Positions 8,716 through 16,732 of a stretch of DNA of 64,000 nucleotides are shown here, piece by piece; position 1 is the first letter of the stretch; every line of letters starts with the position of its first letter. Below the pieces are notes generated by a model. It made no database searches, was not told the DNA's origin, and saw only the letters and a list, made by a program, of their open reading frames with translations. The stretch spans positions 62,001 to 126,000 of the forward strand of contig JBDXHU010000009.1 of assembly GCA_039989475.1 (NCBI GenBank). The letters run 5' to 3'. Position numbers and translations under genes: made by a program. The stretch comes from JBDXHU01 sp039989475. Its GTDB lineage: Bacteria > Pseudomonadota > Gammaproteobacteria > Pseudomonadales > Halieaceae.

Positions 8716-9576
8716 GTGGCCGCTCTGGAGAAGGTCGCGGCAAACCGCTGTTGTTGGGGTTCGCAGGAACGCTACCGGCACCACTCCGACGTGCTCGACT
8801 GCGACATGCACTTTTCTATTTACCTGCCGCCTCAGATTAGCGAGCGCAAGGTCCCACTGCTGTACTGGCTATCTGGCCTGACCTGTACCGACGAGAACTT
8901 TGTCACCAAGGCCGGCGCCCAGCGCTACGCCGCTGAGCACGGTATAGCAATCGTCGCTCCCGATACCAGCCCGCGCGGCGAGCGGGTACCGGATGATCCG
9001 GACGAGGCCTGGGACTTTGGCAAAGGCGCCGGCTTCTACATCAATGCCACGCAAGAACCCTGGTCCGCCAACTACCGCATGTATGACTATATCGTCGATG
9101 AATTGCCTGCGCTGGTGCAGAAGAACTTTGCGGTCGACAGCAAGAACGTCTCCATCTTTGGCCACTCCATGGGCGGCCATGGCGCCCTCACCATCGCCCT
9201 GAAAAATCCCGACCGCTTTCGTTCGGTGTCAGCCTTCTCCCCGATTGTGTCTCCCAGCACCGTGCCCTGGGGGCAAAAGGCCTTCAGCCACTACCTGGGT
9301 GACGACAAGGCCTCGTGGGCGGAACACGATTGCTGTGAACTGGTGCGCCAGGGTGGGCGCCAGCTACCAATGATGGTCGACCAGGGCCTGGACGACGACT
9401 TTCTCGAGGAACAGCTACAAACCAGCTTGTTGGAGCAGGCCTGCGAAGCGGTAGATTACCGCGCCACCATTCGCATGCAGCCCGGTTATGACCACAGCTA
9501 TTTCTTCATCGCCAGCTTCATGGGTGACCACATCGCCTTTCACTCCCAGGCGCTGGGCAATTACAACCGCATGTAA
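8716..9576 (+). CDS. fghA: S-formylglutathione hydrolase
   Basis: The protein has 286 residues with the esterase-D architecture: LLYWLSGLTCTDENFVTKAG, the elbow GHSMGGHGALT (Ser near residue 152), the acid in DQGLDDDFLEEQL and the His in GYDHSYFFIASF. It hydrolyses S-formylglutathione to formate and glutathione, completing formaldehyde detoxification begun by the gene upstream. It starts at GTG 8716, two bases after the frmA stop, so the pair is one transcript with probable coupling. The formate could be oxidised by the formate dehydrogenase whose genes begin at 62516. Confidence 0.95.
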   Translation: MAALEKVAANRCCWGSQERYRHHSDVLDCDMHFSIYLPPQISERKVPLLYWLSGLTCTDENFVTKAGAQRYAAEHGIAIVAPDTSPRGERVPDDPDEAWDFGKGAGFYINATQEPWSANYRMYDYIVDELPALVQKNFAVDSKNVSIFGHSMGGHGALTIALKNPDRFRSVSAFSPIVSPSTVPWGQKAFSHYLGDDKASWAEHDCCELVRQGGRQLPMMVDQGLDDDFLEEQLQTSLLEQACEAVDYRATIRMQPGYDHSYFFIASFMGDHIAFHSQALGNYNRM

Positions 9577-9710
9577 CGTGCATTAAAGAATCACGCTGGC
9601 GTCAAAGACTGCAGCCGCCTCGTCGCTGCAGTAATCCGCTTAATCGAATCTCGCTTGCCCCTGCCCGATGCCCTGTGAATACTTGCAGCACAATAACAGG
9701 GGATTCCATC

Positions 9711-11030
9711 TTGCAATGGCTTACCAAGGCCCTGGTGTTAGTGCTGCTTGCGGGGTGCGGTGTGAGTGATCCCGGCGCGACTGACACAGGTGCAGCTGAC
9801 GGCATGCAGCCAATCAAGGTACAGGTGGTCGAACACGACGGCAGGTACCGCTTGTTGCGTGGCGGCCTCACCTACCGGATAAAAGGCGCGGGTATAGACC
9901 CCTTACACCTGGACGCTCTGGCAGCAAACGGTGGCAACTCGCTGCGTACCTGGTCGGTTGATCGCGGTCCGGAGCAGGCCGGGAAACTGCTGGACCGGGC
10001 CCACGCACTGGGGCTAAGCGTCTCGCTGTGCCTGGAGATTGCGCCCGAACGCTTCGGCCTCGATTACGACGACCCCGAGGCAGTGGCAGCACAATTCGAG
10101 CGGGCCCGGGCGCACGTACTCAAGTACAAGGACCATCCCGCACTGCTGACCTGGATCATCGGCAATGAGCTGAACTACGACTATAAAAACCCCCGGGTCT
10201 TCGCCGCGGTGAATGACATCGCCAGGATGATCCACGAGCTGGACCCCAATCACCCCGCGACCACGACACTGTCCGGCTTCGAGGAAGAGACACTGGCGGA
10301 TGTCGAACGCTATGCGCCTGACCTGGATTTTCTCAGCTTCCAGATCTACGGCGACCTGGTAAATCTGCCCAAACACATCGCCAAAGCGAATTTCACCGCG
10401 CCCTACTTCGTGACCGAGTGGGGCGCCATTGGCCACTGGGAAGTGGCGAAGACCAGCTGGGGGGCACCGATTGAGCAGACCAGCTCCGACAAGGCCGCCA
10501 GTTATGCCAGGAGTTACGAAAAGGTACTCGAGCCCTATGGCGACCAGGCCATCGGTAACTACGTGTTCCTGTGGGGCCAGAAGCAGGAGCGCACCAGCAC
10601 CTGGTACGGCATGTTCCTGGACAGCGGCGAGAGCACCGAGGCGGTGGATGTCATGCATTACATCTGGAACGGCCGCTGGCCTGATAACCGTGCTCCCAGG
10701 GTTAAGCCGCCCAGCCTCGACAACAATACCGCCATCAATAATGTGATCCTGGCAGCCGGGGAAGACTATGAGGCCGCTATCGAGGTCATCGACGATGATG
10801 GCGACCGGCTGCGCTACCGCTGGGAATTGCGACACGAGAGCACCGCGACGGAAGTCGGCGGTGACCAGGAGACGATTCCACCGGTGATCGAAGGCCTCAT
10901 CGCCGACCCCGGCCAGGCGGTGATCAGCCTCACTGCTCCGGCCCAGAGTGGCGCCTATCGCCTCTTCGCCTTTGTCTATGACGACAACAACCACGCCGCC
11001 CACGCCAACATCCCCTTTTACGTTAAGTAG
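9711..11030 (+). CDS. Glycoside-hydrolase-like TIM-barrel lipoprotein
   Basis: The start at TTG 9711 follows AGGGGA (9698-9703) by seven bases and gives a clean lipoprotein signal, MQWLTKALVLVLLAGC, with the lipidated Cys at residue 16; a GTG at 9675 would put extra residues before it. The mature protein has a GH2-like TIM barrel: IKGAGIDPLHLDALAANG, LRTWSVD, a putative acid/base Glu in WIIGNELNYD and a putative nucleophile Glu in YFVTEWGAIGHWE. A C-terminal ~110-residue beta-rich domain follows. It probably trims or binds a glycan at the cell envelope. Substrate unknown; length about 439 residues. Confidence 0.75.
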   Translation: MQWLTKALVLVLLAGCGVSDPGATDTGAADGMQPIKVQVVEHDGRYRLLRGGLTYRIKGAGIDPLHLDALAANGGNSLRTWSVDRGPEQAGKLLDRAHALGLSVSLCLEIAPERFGLDYDDPEAVAAQFERARAHVLKYKDHPALLTWIIGNELNYDYKNPRVFAAVNDIARMIHELDPNHPATTTLSGFEEETLADVERYAPDLDFLSFQIYGDLVNLPKHIAKANFTAPYFVTEWGAIGHWEVAKTSWGAPIEQTSSDKAASYARSYEKVLEPYGDQAIGNYVFLWGQKQERTSTWYGMFLDSGESTEAVDVMHYIWNGRWPDNRAPRVKPPSLDNNTAINNVILAAGEDYEAAIEVIDDDGDRLRYRWELRHESTATEVGGDQETIPPVIEGLIADPGQAVISLTAPAQSGAYRLFAFVYDDNNHAAHANIPFYVK

Positions 11031-11095
11031 ATTCAAGGTTCCCGCCGAGCTGCCGATAGGTAGACAAGCCAACAAAAAAGAGCGGTCGCGCAGTC

Positions 11096-12073
11096 ATGAT
11101 GGAACCCGCAACCCCAGCCGGTGAGGCACAGCGCCTGGACGCGCTGCTGCAATTGAAAATTCTGGATACCGCCGCAGAGGAACGCTTCGACCGCATCACG
11201 CGGATTGCCCAAAAGTTGTTTGACGTACCTATTGCGCTGGTCAGCCTGGTCGACAGCAACCGCCAGTGGATCAAGTCATCCTGTGGGCTGGACGCCGGGG
11301 AAACATCGCGGGATATCTCCTTTTGCGGCCATGCCATCCTCAGCGACGAGGTCTTCATTGTTCCCGACGCGTCCGCCGATGAGCGTTTCGCTGATAACCC
11401 GCTGGTAACCGAGGCGCCACATATCCGCTTCTACGCCGGCTGTCCGCTGCAGGCGCTGGACGGCAGCCGGGTCGGCACCCTGTGTATTATCGACCGGGTA
11501 GCACGCGAGCTGGACGACAGCGATATTAAAGCCCTGCAAGACCTTGCCAGCATGGTGGAGAATGAATTGGCCGCCGTGCACATGGCCATACTCGATGAGC
11601 TTACCGGACTGGCCAGCCGCCGCGGCTTCATGTGCCTGGCACAGAAGAATCTCAACATCGGCAAGCGCACGGGAATGAGCTCAGTCGTGGCCTATTTCGA
11701 TATCGACAACTTCAAGAAAATTAACGAGCAGCTGGGCCACGACGCCGGTGACGCGGCGCTGACCTTTTTTGCCAGTGAAATGGAAAGTGTATTTCGCGAG
11801 TCCGACATACTCGGCCGATTGGGCGGCGACGAATTCGTGGCGCTCATGTCGAACACCACACTGGTCGACGCGCAGCTGGTTGTCGATCGGCTGCAGCAAC
11901 GCTTGCAGGTACACCAGGAGTCGGATGCCCTGGGCTTTGAACTACAGTTCAGTTACGGCTTTGCAGAAACCACCGGGGCCGAGATGGACAGTATTGCCAA
12001 CATGCTGAGTCGCGCCGACCTGATCATGTATGAAGACAAGCGGAACGCCGCTAAGTCTGCGACAGGAACCTAG
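11096..12073 (+). CDS. GAF-GGDEF diguanylate cyclase
   Basis: The protein has 325 residues, cytosolic, with no membrane segment. Residues ~20-155 form a GAF sensor domain (VPIALVSLVDSNRQWIKS, DISFCGHAIL, IRFYAGCPL). Residues ~165-325 form a GGDEF domain with an intact active site (LGRLGGDEFVALM). RESD precedes GGDEF by five residues, so the product-inhibition I-site is present. It should make cyclic di-GMP from GTP in response to an unknown GAF ligand or redox cue. Its stop overlaps the stop of the convergent lipase gene. Confidence 0.93.
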   Translation: MMEPATPAGEAQRLDALLQLKILDTAAEERFDRITRIAQKLFDVPIALVSLVDSNRQWIKSSCGLDAGETSRDISFCGHAILSDEVFIVPDASADERFADNPLVTEAPHIRFYAGCPLQALDGSRVGTLCIIDRVARELDDSDIKALQDLASMVENELAAVHMAILDELTGLASRRGFMCLAQKNLNIGKRTGMSSVVAYFDIDNFKKINEQLGHDAGDAALTFFASEMESVFRESDILGRLGGDEFVALMSNTTLVDAQLVVDRLQQRLQVHQESDALGFELQFSYGFAETTGAEMDSIANMLSRADLIMYEDKRNAAKSATGT

Positions 12074-12843
12074 GCAATACGCGGATAAAACAGGCGCCGC
12101 CAGCTACTGCTCTGGAATTTCTTCCAGCCATCTTCAGCCTGGGCCAAGCGCTCCGCCAACAGGAACCAGACCATTGGATTTATTGTAAGCCCGCAGTGGC
12201 TGCCCCAGACCTGTATGTTCTGGGCTTGTTTGTGGCGACCGTGCTGGAAACAGGTTAGCCAGTTCACCACCCCGTCGGCCTTTGAGTAGACCGCAGTCGT
12301 GGGCAGGGGCGGCGGCTGGGTGAGCAGATGCTGTTCTATGGTGATTTCTTCATCCGGGTTGAGCGCCGAAAACAGGCGCCGCGGATAGGAGCCGGTATCG
12401 CGACCCTCGCCAAAGGGACTGCCCAGGGTAATTACCTGGCGTACCTGGTCGGGGATTTCCTTGGCCAGTTCGCGGGCGTAAATTCCGCCCAGGCTGTGGC
12501 CGATCAGGGACACCTTGCCACCGGTGCGGTCAGCCAGTGCTGCGATGTGTTCAACCGCACTTTCCAAAATGCCCTCGCGCGGACCCAGGTTACGACCCTG
12601 CTCCCAACCCACACTCTGGTAACCAAGCTTGTCGAGGTATTTCCGCAGGGGTGCGTTGTAACCATCGTCACCGAGGAAACCCGGCAACACGACCACACCG
12701 TGACCATCCCCTTTGGGCATGCGCTCCAGCCAGCGCCGGGTATAAATCAGGCTGGTGAATTCAGCGAACGCCCGGTGGGCCTCGGTTAGCGCCAGGCCGA
12801 AGGACGGTGGCGGTACGAGATGTTGATCGAACGTGGCTTCCAT
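12070..12843 (-). CDS. Lipase/esterase-like alpha/beta hydrolase
   Basis: The protein has 257 residues. VVLPGFLGDDGYNAPLRKYL is a typical oxyanion strand of lipase-class hydrolases, SLIGHSLGGIYAREL holds the nucleophile Ser, VYSKADGVVNW the likely acid and GSHCGLTINP the likely His. It resembles PGAP1/LipA-like acyl hydrolases of gammaproteobacteria. There is no signal peptide. It lies downstream of the WS/DGAT acyltransferase on the same strand (47-base gap), so the two could form a lipid-ester turnover pair. Substrate unproven. Confidence 0.85.
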   Translation of the reverse strand: MEATFDQHLVPPPSFGLALTEAHRAFAEFTSLIYTRRWLERMPKGDGHGVVVLPGFLGDDGYNAPLRKYLDKLGYQSVGWEQGRNLGPREGILESAVEHIAALADRTGGKVSLIGHSLGGIYARELAKEIPDQVRQVITLGSPFGEGRDTGSYPRRLFSALNPDEEITIEQHLLTQPPPLPTTAVYSKADGVVNWLTCFQHGRHKQAQNIQVWGSHCGLTINPMVWFLLAERLAQAEDGWKKFQSSSWRRLFYPRIA

Positions 12844-12890
12844 TTCAGCTCATCCTGGTCTTTTTATAATTTATTATTGCCAGTCCCTTC

Positions 12891-14429
12891 TCAGGCGGTC
12901 TTTCTACCGGGGGACTTTTTGCGGGCAGCGGTTTTTCTTCTGGGCGCTGTTTTGGCCCGGGTTTTGGTTTTGGTTTTGGTTTTGGCTTTGCTTGATTTGC
13001 GCGCGGCCTGTGCGTGAATTTTTTCGGTACCGGTCTGCAGCTCGGCAAAACTGTCGAGCAGGCACTGCCGGTAGAAATCCGGATCCGGCATCATCAAGCG
13101 ACAGGACGTGGCCGAGATCGCAAAGTCGCCGCAGTAACTGGTGATGGCGTGAAACAAGCCACAGCCGTCGAGAATAGGACCGGTGCCGTAGTTGGCCACC
13201 ATCTTCGCGCCGGTGTTGAACAGGGGCACCTGCGGACCCGGCACATTGGTAATCACACAGTTGTACATGGGTGACAGGCGGTTCATCAGGCCCCAGCGAC
13301 TGGCCAGGCGCGCCGCCTGTGCCGTTAAGGTGCTGGGAATGAACTGGGTGTAGTCGGTCATGCTCTTGGCACCCACCGCGTTGGCCAGTTGCTTTGACTC
13401 CAGCGTTCCCTCGTGCACCGCGCGCAGGCGCTCGACAGCATCATCAATATCACTGCGCACCTGCACCGTCATGGTGGAGACAATATTGCCGCCGGTGCCT
13501 TTTTCCGATGGGTCGCGCACGTTGATCGGCGCCATGGCCGCGAGGCTCTCTTCCGGAAGCTCGCTCTTATCTTCAAGGTACTTGCGCAATGCACCCCCAC
13601 AGATGGTGATGGCGACATCATTCACGGTGGCGCCCGGAATCGCGTTCTTGATGCGCTTGATCTGCTCCAGTGGGAAGTGCACGGCATTGAATACGCGGTG
13701 CGGCGATACCGTGTGGTTAAAGCGGGTACGCGGAATGTCGTGGACCCTGTGCAATTCACCCTTGCGCAGGCGCTGATAGGCCTGGGCAAAGCCCGGTACC
13801 GTATTGCGCGCCACGGAGACGAAGCGGAAAGGCTGCTTGACCGTATTTATCTGGGCACGGATCAACAACTCAGCGGTGCTGGGCTGGCCGTCTACCTGCA
13901 CCACATAGGGCTCTTCATTGCGATGCTCGTCCGCTGTCAGGTCGTGCATGGCAGCAGTGATCTCGGTGCCGGAGGCGCCGTCAACCGCGGCATGGTGCAT
14001 CTTGGTGAAGATGGCGAAGCTGCCCTTGGGCAGGTGTTCAATATTGTCCAGGCCCTCGATGACATACAGCTCCCACAGGGGGCGCCGGCGATCGAGGGGG
14101 CGCGCGTGAATGCGCGAGATCAGGATGCACAATTGACGCCAGTCACCCGGCTTGGGCAAGGCGATGTGGCGAATGTGAAACTCAGGATCAAAGCTGGCCT
14201 CGGACACCCAGTAGGGGTGGTCCAGGTTCAGCGGTACCGTCACCAGTGTTTTACACAGGGTGGGCAGGCGCTTGATGCGATTGGTGGTGTTCTCGATGAT
14301 CTGCTTGAAGCGCACCTTGCCGCCCGGCGCGGTGGACGGGTCATAAATCGCCAGCCCCGAGATGTGCATGGGGGCATTGGCCGTTTCGAGGTAGAGAAAG
14401 GACGCGTCCAGGCCGGTCAACTGCTGCAT
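12891..14429 (-). CDS. Wax ester synthase/diacylglycerol acyltransferase family (WS/DGAT) protein
   Basis: The protein has about 512 residues. It begins MQQLTGLDASFLYLETANAP and carries the catalytic motif MHHAAVDGASGTE (HHxxxDG, about residue 143), PRTRFNHTVSPHRVF and the late NCVITNVPGPQVPLF motif. The family esterifies fatty alcohols or diacylglycerol with acyl-CoA for storage lipid. ATG 14429 is preferred over 14459 because homologues start at this Met. The last ~40 residues are a Lys/Thr/Ala/Arg tail (alternating KT, then RKK), unusual for the family and possibly a nucleic-acid or polyphosphate/granule-binding extension. The lipase gene follows. Confidence 0.92.
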   Translation of the reverse strand: MQQLTGLDASFLYLETANAPMHISGLAIYDPSTAPGGKVRFKQIIENTTNRIKRLPTLCKTLVTVPLNLDHPYWVSEASFDPEFHIRHIALPKPGDWRQLCILISRIHARPLDRRRPLWELYVIEGLDNIEHLPKGSFAIFTKMHHAAVDGASGTEITAAMHDLTADEHRNEEPYVVQVDGQPSTAELLIRAQINTVKQPFRFVSVARNTVPGFAQAYQRLRKGELHRVHDIPRTRFNHTVSPHRVFNAVHFPLEQIKRIKNAIPGATVNDVAITICGGALRKYLEDKSELPEESLAAMAPINVRDPSEKGTGGNIVSTMTVQVRSDIDDAVERLRAVHEGTLESKQLANAVGAKSMTDYTQFIPSTLTAQAARLASRWGLMNRLSPMYNCVITNVPGPQVPLFNTGAKMVANYGTGPILDGCGLFHAITSYCGDFAISATSCRLMMPDPDFYRQCLLDSFAELQTGTEKIHAQAARKSSKAKTKTKTKTRAKTAPRRKTAARKKSPGRKTA

Positions 14430-14507
14430 AAAATTTGAACCTTGAGTATGTTTTACCAATATTCGCAGCTTACCACTTATCTCCCCCGGGGTCCCGCCGG
14501 GCTATCT

Positions 14508-14665
14508 CACCTCCGACCCCATTCACCTCCGACCCCAGTCACCTCCGACCCCATTCACCTCCGACCCCATTCACCTCCGACCCCATTCACCTCCGACCCC
14601 ATTCACCTCCGACCCCAGTCACCTCCGACCCCATTCACCTCCGACCCCAGTCACCTCCGACCCCA
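14508..14665. repeat. Tandem array, ten copies of a 16-bp unit
   Basis: The unit is CACCTCCGACCCC followed by ATT or AGT, in ten near-perfect copies. The core CTCCGACCCCATT is the reverse complement of the left end of dispersed repeat family A (27741, 32171, 38905). It lies between the WS/DGAT start and the psp terminator. There are no spacers, so this is not a CRISPR array. Confidence 0.95.
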
Positions 14666-14698
14666 AAAAAAAGCCCCCGGTCGGTTAGGGCCGGGGGC
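14665..14698 (-). terminator. Rho-independent terminator of the psp operon
   Basis: Read on the minus strand, an 8-bp GC stem (arms 14673-14680 and 14691-14698) with a 10-base loop is followed by a run of nine T. It lies 67 bases after the pspC stop, as expected for the end of the pspABC transcript. Confidence 0.88.
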
Positions 14699-14765
14699 AG
14701 TGATTCGAAGCCACAGGGGAATGCTGCTTCGGGGGTAAACGCTGGACCTGCGTTGAATTCGGGTT

Positions 14766-15287
14766 CTAGAGCTTGGAAAACTCCTCGTTAAGGCTGTACT
14801 GGCGGGAGGTGACGTAGGTTTCCATGTCTTCTACCCGTCGCAGTGCGGCGTCGAGACGCTCCCTGGCCCGTTGCAAGCGCACACTCGGGCTCTCGCCGTA
14901 GCGAAACATCTTGCGCGGACGGTAGTCGTGCTGGCGTTCGTCGTATTCCATCTCGATATCCTCGTCCGCCTCCTCCTCCACAGGGTCTTCCCAGCGCTGG
15001 TAGTCGTCAGTTCTGCGACGCGGCGCGAGCATGATCCAGCCCGCGATATACGCCCAGAATGCCAGGGTGCCGGTGAACAAAAATATGATGATAGCCATGA
15101 GTCGCACTACCCAGTGATCCACTTCCCAGTGGTCGGCCAGGCCGGCACACACGCCGGCTATCTTGCCGTCGCGGGTGTTGCGGTAAAGGCCCATGCCCCA
15201 TCCGCTGGCCTTGCGGCGACGGTACTCACGGTGCTTCCTGCGATAGCCGCCACTATGACGACGGCTCCTGCGATGTCTGCGTCCCAT
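14766..15287 (-). CDS. pspC: Phage shock protein C (PspC-domain envelope stress protein)
   Basis: The protein has 173 residues. A basic His/Arg-rich N-terminus is followed by the PspC core: LYRNTRDGKIAGVCAGLADHWEVDHWVVRL and one or two membrane segments (IIIFLFTGTLAFWAYIAGWIML). The C-terminus is an acidic stretch and a helical/coiled-coil tail. PspC is the inner-membrane sensor that, with PspB, draws PspA away from PspF under membrane stress. It starts one base after the pspB stop. It is longer than E. coli PspC (about 119 residues) because of the N- and C-terminal extensions. Confidence 0.93.
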   Translation of the reverse strand: MGRRHRRSRRHSGGYRRKHREYRRRKASGWGMGLYRNTRDGKIAGVCAGLADHWEVDHWVVRLMAIIIFLFTGTLAFWAYIAGWIMLAPRRRTDDYQRWEDPVEEEADEDIEMEYDERQHDYRPRKMFRYGESPSVRLQRARERLDAALRRVEDMETYVTSRQYSLNEEFSKL

Positions 15288-15288
15288 T

Positions 15289-15564
15289 TTACTGACTCCT
15301 GTCTTGATTAATGTCAGCCTGCCGCTGCCGAGCCTGCTGCTGGCGCCAATCCGGGTGATCGGAATCCAGCAAGGTCTCCAGGGTGGCTATGCGTTCCGTC
15401 AGCTTGTCGACGGTCTCCAGCATATGGTCAACGGTCTCACGGTCCTCTTTCTTCAATCCCCGCGACGATCGTTTCACTGACGAGTAGTGCATGCTCAGCC
15501 AGATCGGCACGACCACCACCAGGAACAGAATGGTTGGTACGAACATAAACTCAAAAAATTGCAT
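15289..15564 (-). CDS. pspB: Phage shock protein B
   Basis: The protein has 91 residues: an N-terminal membrane helix (FMFVPTILFLVVVVPIWLSMHY) followed by a basic patch and a coiled coil (DRETVDHMLETVDKLTERIATLETLLD), the standard PspB layout. It works with PspC as the stress sensor releasing PspF from PspA inhibition. The gene lies 42 bases after pspA and one base before pspC. Confidence 0.94.
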   Translation of the reverse strand: MQFFEFMFVPTILFLVVVVPIWLSMHYSSVKRSSRGLKKEDRETVDHMLETVDKLTERIATLETLLDSDHPDWRQQQARQRQADINQDRSQ

Positions 15565-15606
15565 TCAGGTTTTCCTTAATCGATGCGATTGGTCCAGCTG
15601 CGCGCC

Positions 15607-16302
15607 CTACTGGGCGCTCGCTGGGTTGCTCTTGGCTTCGGACTCGCCCATTTCTGCCTTCAGGCGCGCCAGTTCCTCGTTGACCTCTTCATTCTCCACC
15701 AGGCTTTCGATTTCGCTGGCAAGATCTGTCACCTCACGACCGAGATCCATGGATTCGAGCTGGCTCTCCAGGTTATCCATACGGCGCTCGAACTTGTCGA
15801 ACTTGGAAAACGCATCGTCCAGGGCTTCGCGGTGCATCTGGCGCTTGACCTTAATGCGAGACTCCACCGTCTTGCTACGCATGGTAATGGTTTTTTGCTT
15901 GGCCTTGGCATCCAGCAGCTTATGCTGCAACTGGCCAATCTCTTCATTCAACTGCGCAATGTGATCATCCGTCGCGGCCAGCTCGTTTTCAACCGTTTGC
16001 AACTCTTCACTGATTATCTGCTTTTCCTGCAGTGCCGCGCGGGCCAGGTCCTCGCGGCCCTTGCTGATCGCAAGCTTGGCCTTGGCTTCCCAGCTATCGA
16101 TGTCTTCCTGGACCCGCGCCCGGCGCCGATCTGCCGCCTTGCGCTCCGCCAACACCCGCGCCGAGGAGCTGCGCACCTCTACCAGGGTATCTTCCATCTC
16201 CTGGATGATCAGGCGAATCATTTTCTGTGGATCTTCCGCCTGGTCCAGAATGGCTGTGATGTTTGAGTTGATGATGTCCGTCATACGGGAAAAAATACCC
16301 AT
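15607..16302 (-). CDS. pspA: Phage shock protein A (ESCRT-III-like membrane effector, PspF inhibitor)
   Basis: The protein has 231 residues. It starts MGIFSRMTDI like E. coli PspA, then ILDQAEDPQKMIRLIIQEME and long coiled-coil helices throughout. PspA binds stressed inner membrane as an oligomer and in its free form inhibits PspF. I chose ATG 16302: AGGGAG lies seven bases upstream of it, whereas it is only one base from the ATG at 16308. Confidence 0.96.
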   Translation of the reverse strand: MGIFSRMTDIINSNITAILDQAEDPQKMIRLIIQEMEDTLVEVRSSSARVLAERKAADRRRARVQEDIDSWEAKAKLAISKGREDLARAALQEKQIISEELQTVENELAATDDHIAQLNEEIGQLQHKLLDAKAKQKTITMRSKTVESRIKVKRQMHREALDDAFSKFDKFERRMDNLESQLESMDLGREVTDLASEIESLVENEEVNEELARLKAEMGESEAKSNPASAQ

Positions 16303-16329
16303 GTTCATGCTCCCTTGCGTTCGATTAAC

Positions 16330-16530
16330 TTAACTATTAAACAGAATTCGATGCTGGCGGTGCTGCGAGGCGCCCGGCTTCGGCATGCCGAACCAGAACA
16401 GGGCCTCTATTACCGCCGCGATTTGTATGAATGTCAGCCCACCTGCCATCAGGCCCGCAAACACGCCCACTACCGAGCAGATAACCGCCAGCGCGGTGTA
16501 GATCAATACTCGTTCTTCAATGCTTGTCAC
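16330..16530 (-). CDS. Small two-helix membrane protein leading the psp operon
   Basis: The protein has 66 residues. Two hydrophobic helices (VLIYTALAVICSVVGVFAGLM and LTFIQIAAVIEALFWF) are joined by a short loop with a basic C-terminal tail. GTG 16530 is set by AGGAGAAGGG (16534-16543) just upstream; an earlier ATG at 16554 has no such site. It is the first gene behind the sigma-54-type promoter, ahead of pspA, where E. coli has no gene. I do not recognise a family. By position it should be induced with the phage shock response and may be a psp accessory membrane protein. Confidence 0.7.
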   Translation of the reverse strand: MTSIEERVLIYTALAVICSVVGVFAGLMAGGLTFIQIAAVIEALFWFGMPKPGASQHRQHRILFNS

Positions 16531-16594
16531 TTTCCCTTCTCCTACCTTGTGCAACCCGTTAAATGGTTTCTGTGAACCGTTTGCCTAAATATAT

Positions 16595-16610
16595 ATCAGG
16601 ATTCGTGCCA
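16595..16610 (-). promoter_or_regulatory. Sigma-54 (-24/-12) promoter of the psp operon
   Basis: On the minus strand TGGCACGAATCCTGAT matches the -24 element perfectly and the -12 element partly (TGA in place of TGC). It lies 65 bases upstream of the first psp gene and faces away from pspF, the sigma-54 activator, as in E. coli. Confidence 0.72.
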
Positions 16611-16671
16611 ACTTTTTAAGTCATTGTTTTTAAACACTATTATGTTATTTTCACATTACACCCACAGTATT

Positions 16672-16712
16672 ATTAGGCTATTTTCACCTATTAACAGGTT
16701 TATTTAGCCTAT
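16672..16712. promoter_or_regulatory. Inverted repeat between psp promoter and pspF (candidate PspF/IHF region)
   Basis: TAGGCTA (16674-16680) and TAGCCTA (16705-16711) form an inverted repeat in an AT-rich stretch, with a nested ACCT/AGGT pair inside. It is 62-117 bases upstream of the -24/-12 promoter, the normal distance for PspF enhancer sites. Its role is inferred from position only. Confidence 0.45.
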
Positions 16713-16732
16713 CTATTTGGTATATTTAACCT

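Noticed and set aside
13413..14438. 341-codon plus-strand frame
   Set aside because: It is antisense to the WS/DGAT gene with its HHxxxDG motif.
14508..14665. Regular repeats resembling a CRISPR array
   Set aside because: The 16-bp units are contiguous with no unique spacers and there are no cas genes nearby.
14435..14791. Open frame of 118 codons rich in Pro/Ser
   Set aside because: It is only the translation of the 16-bp tandem array.
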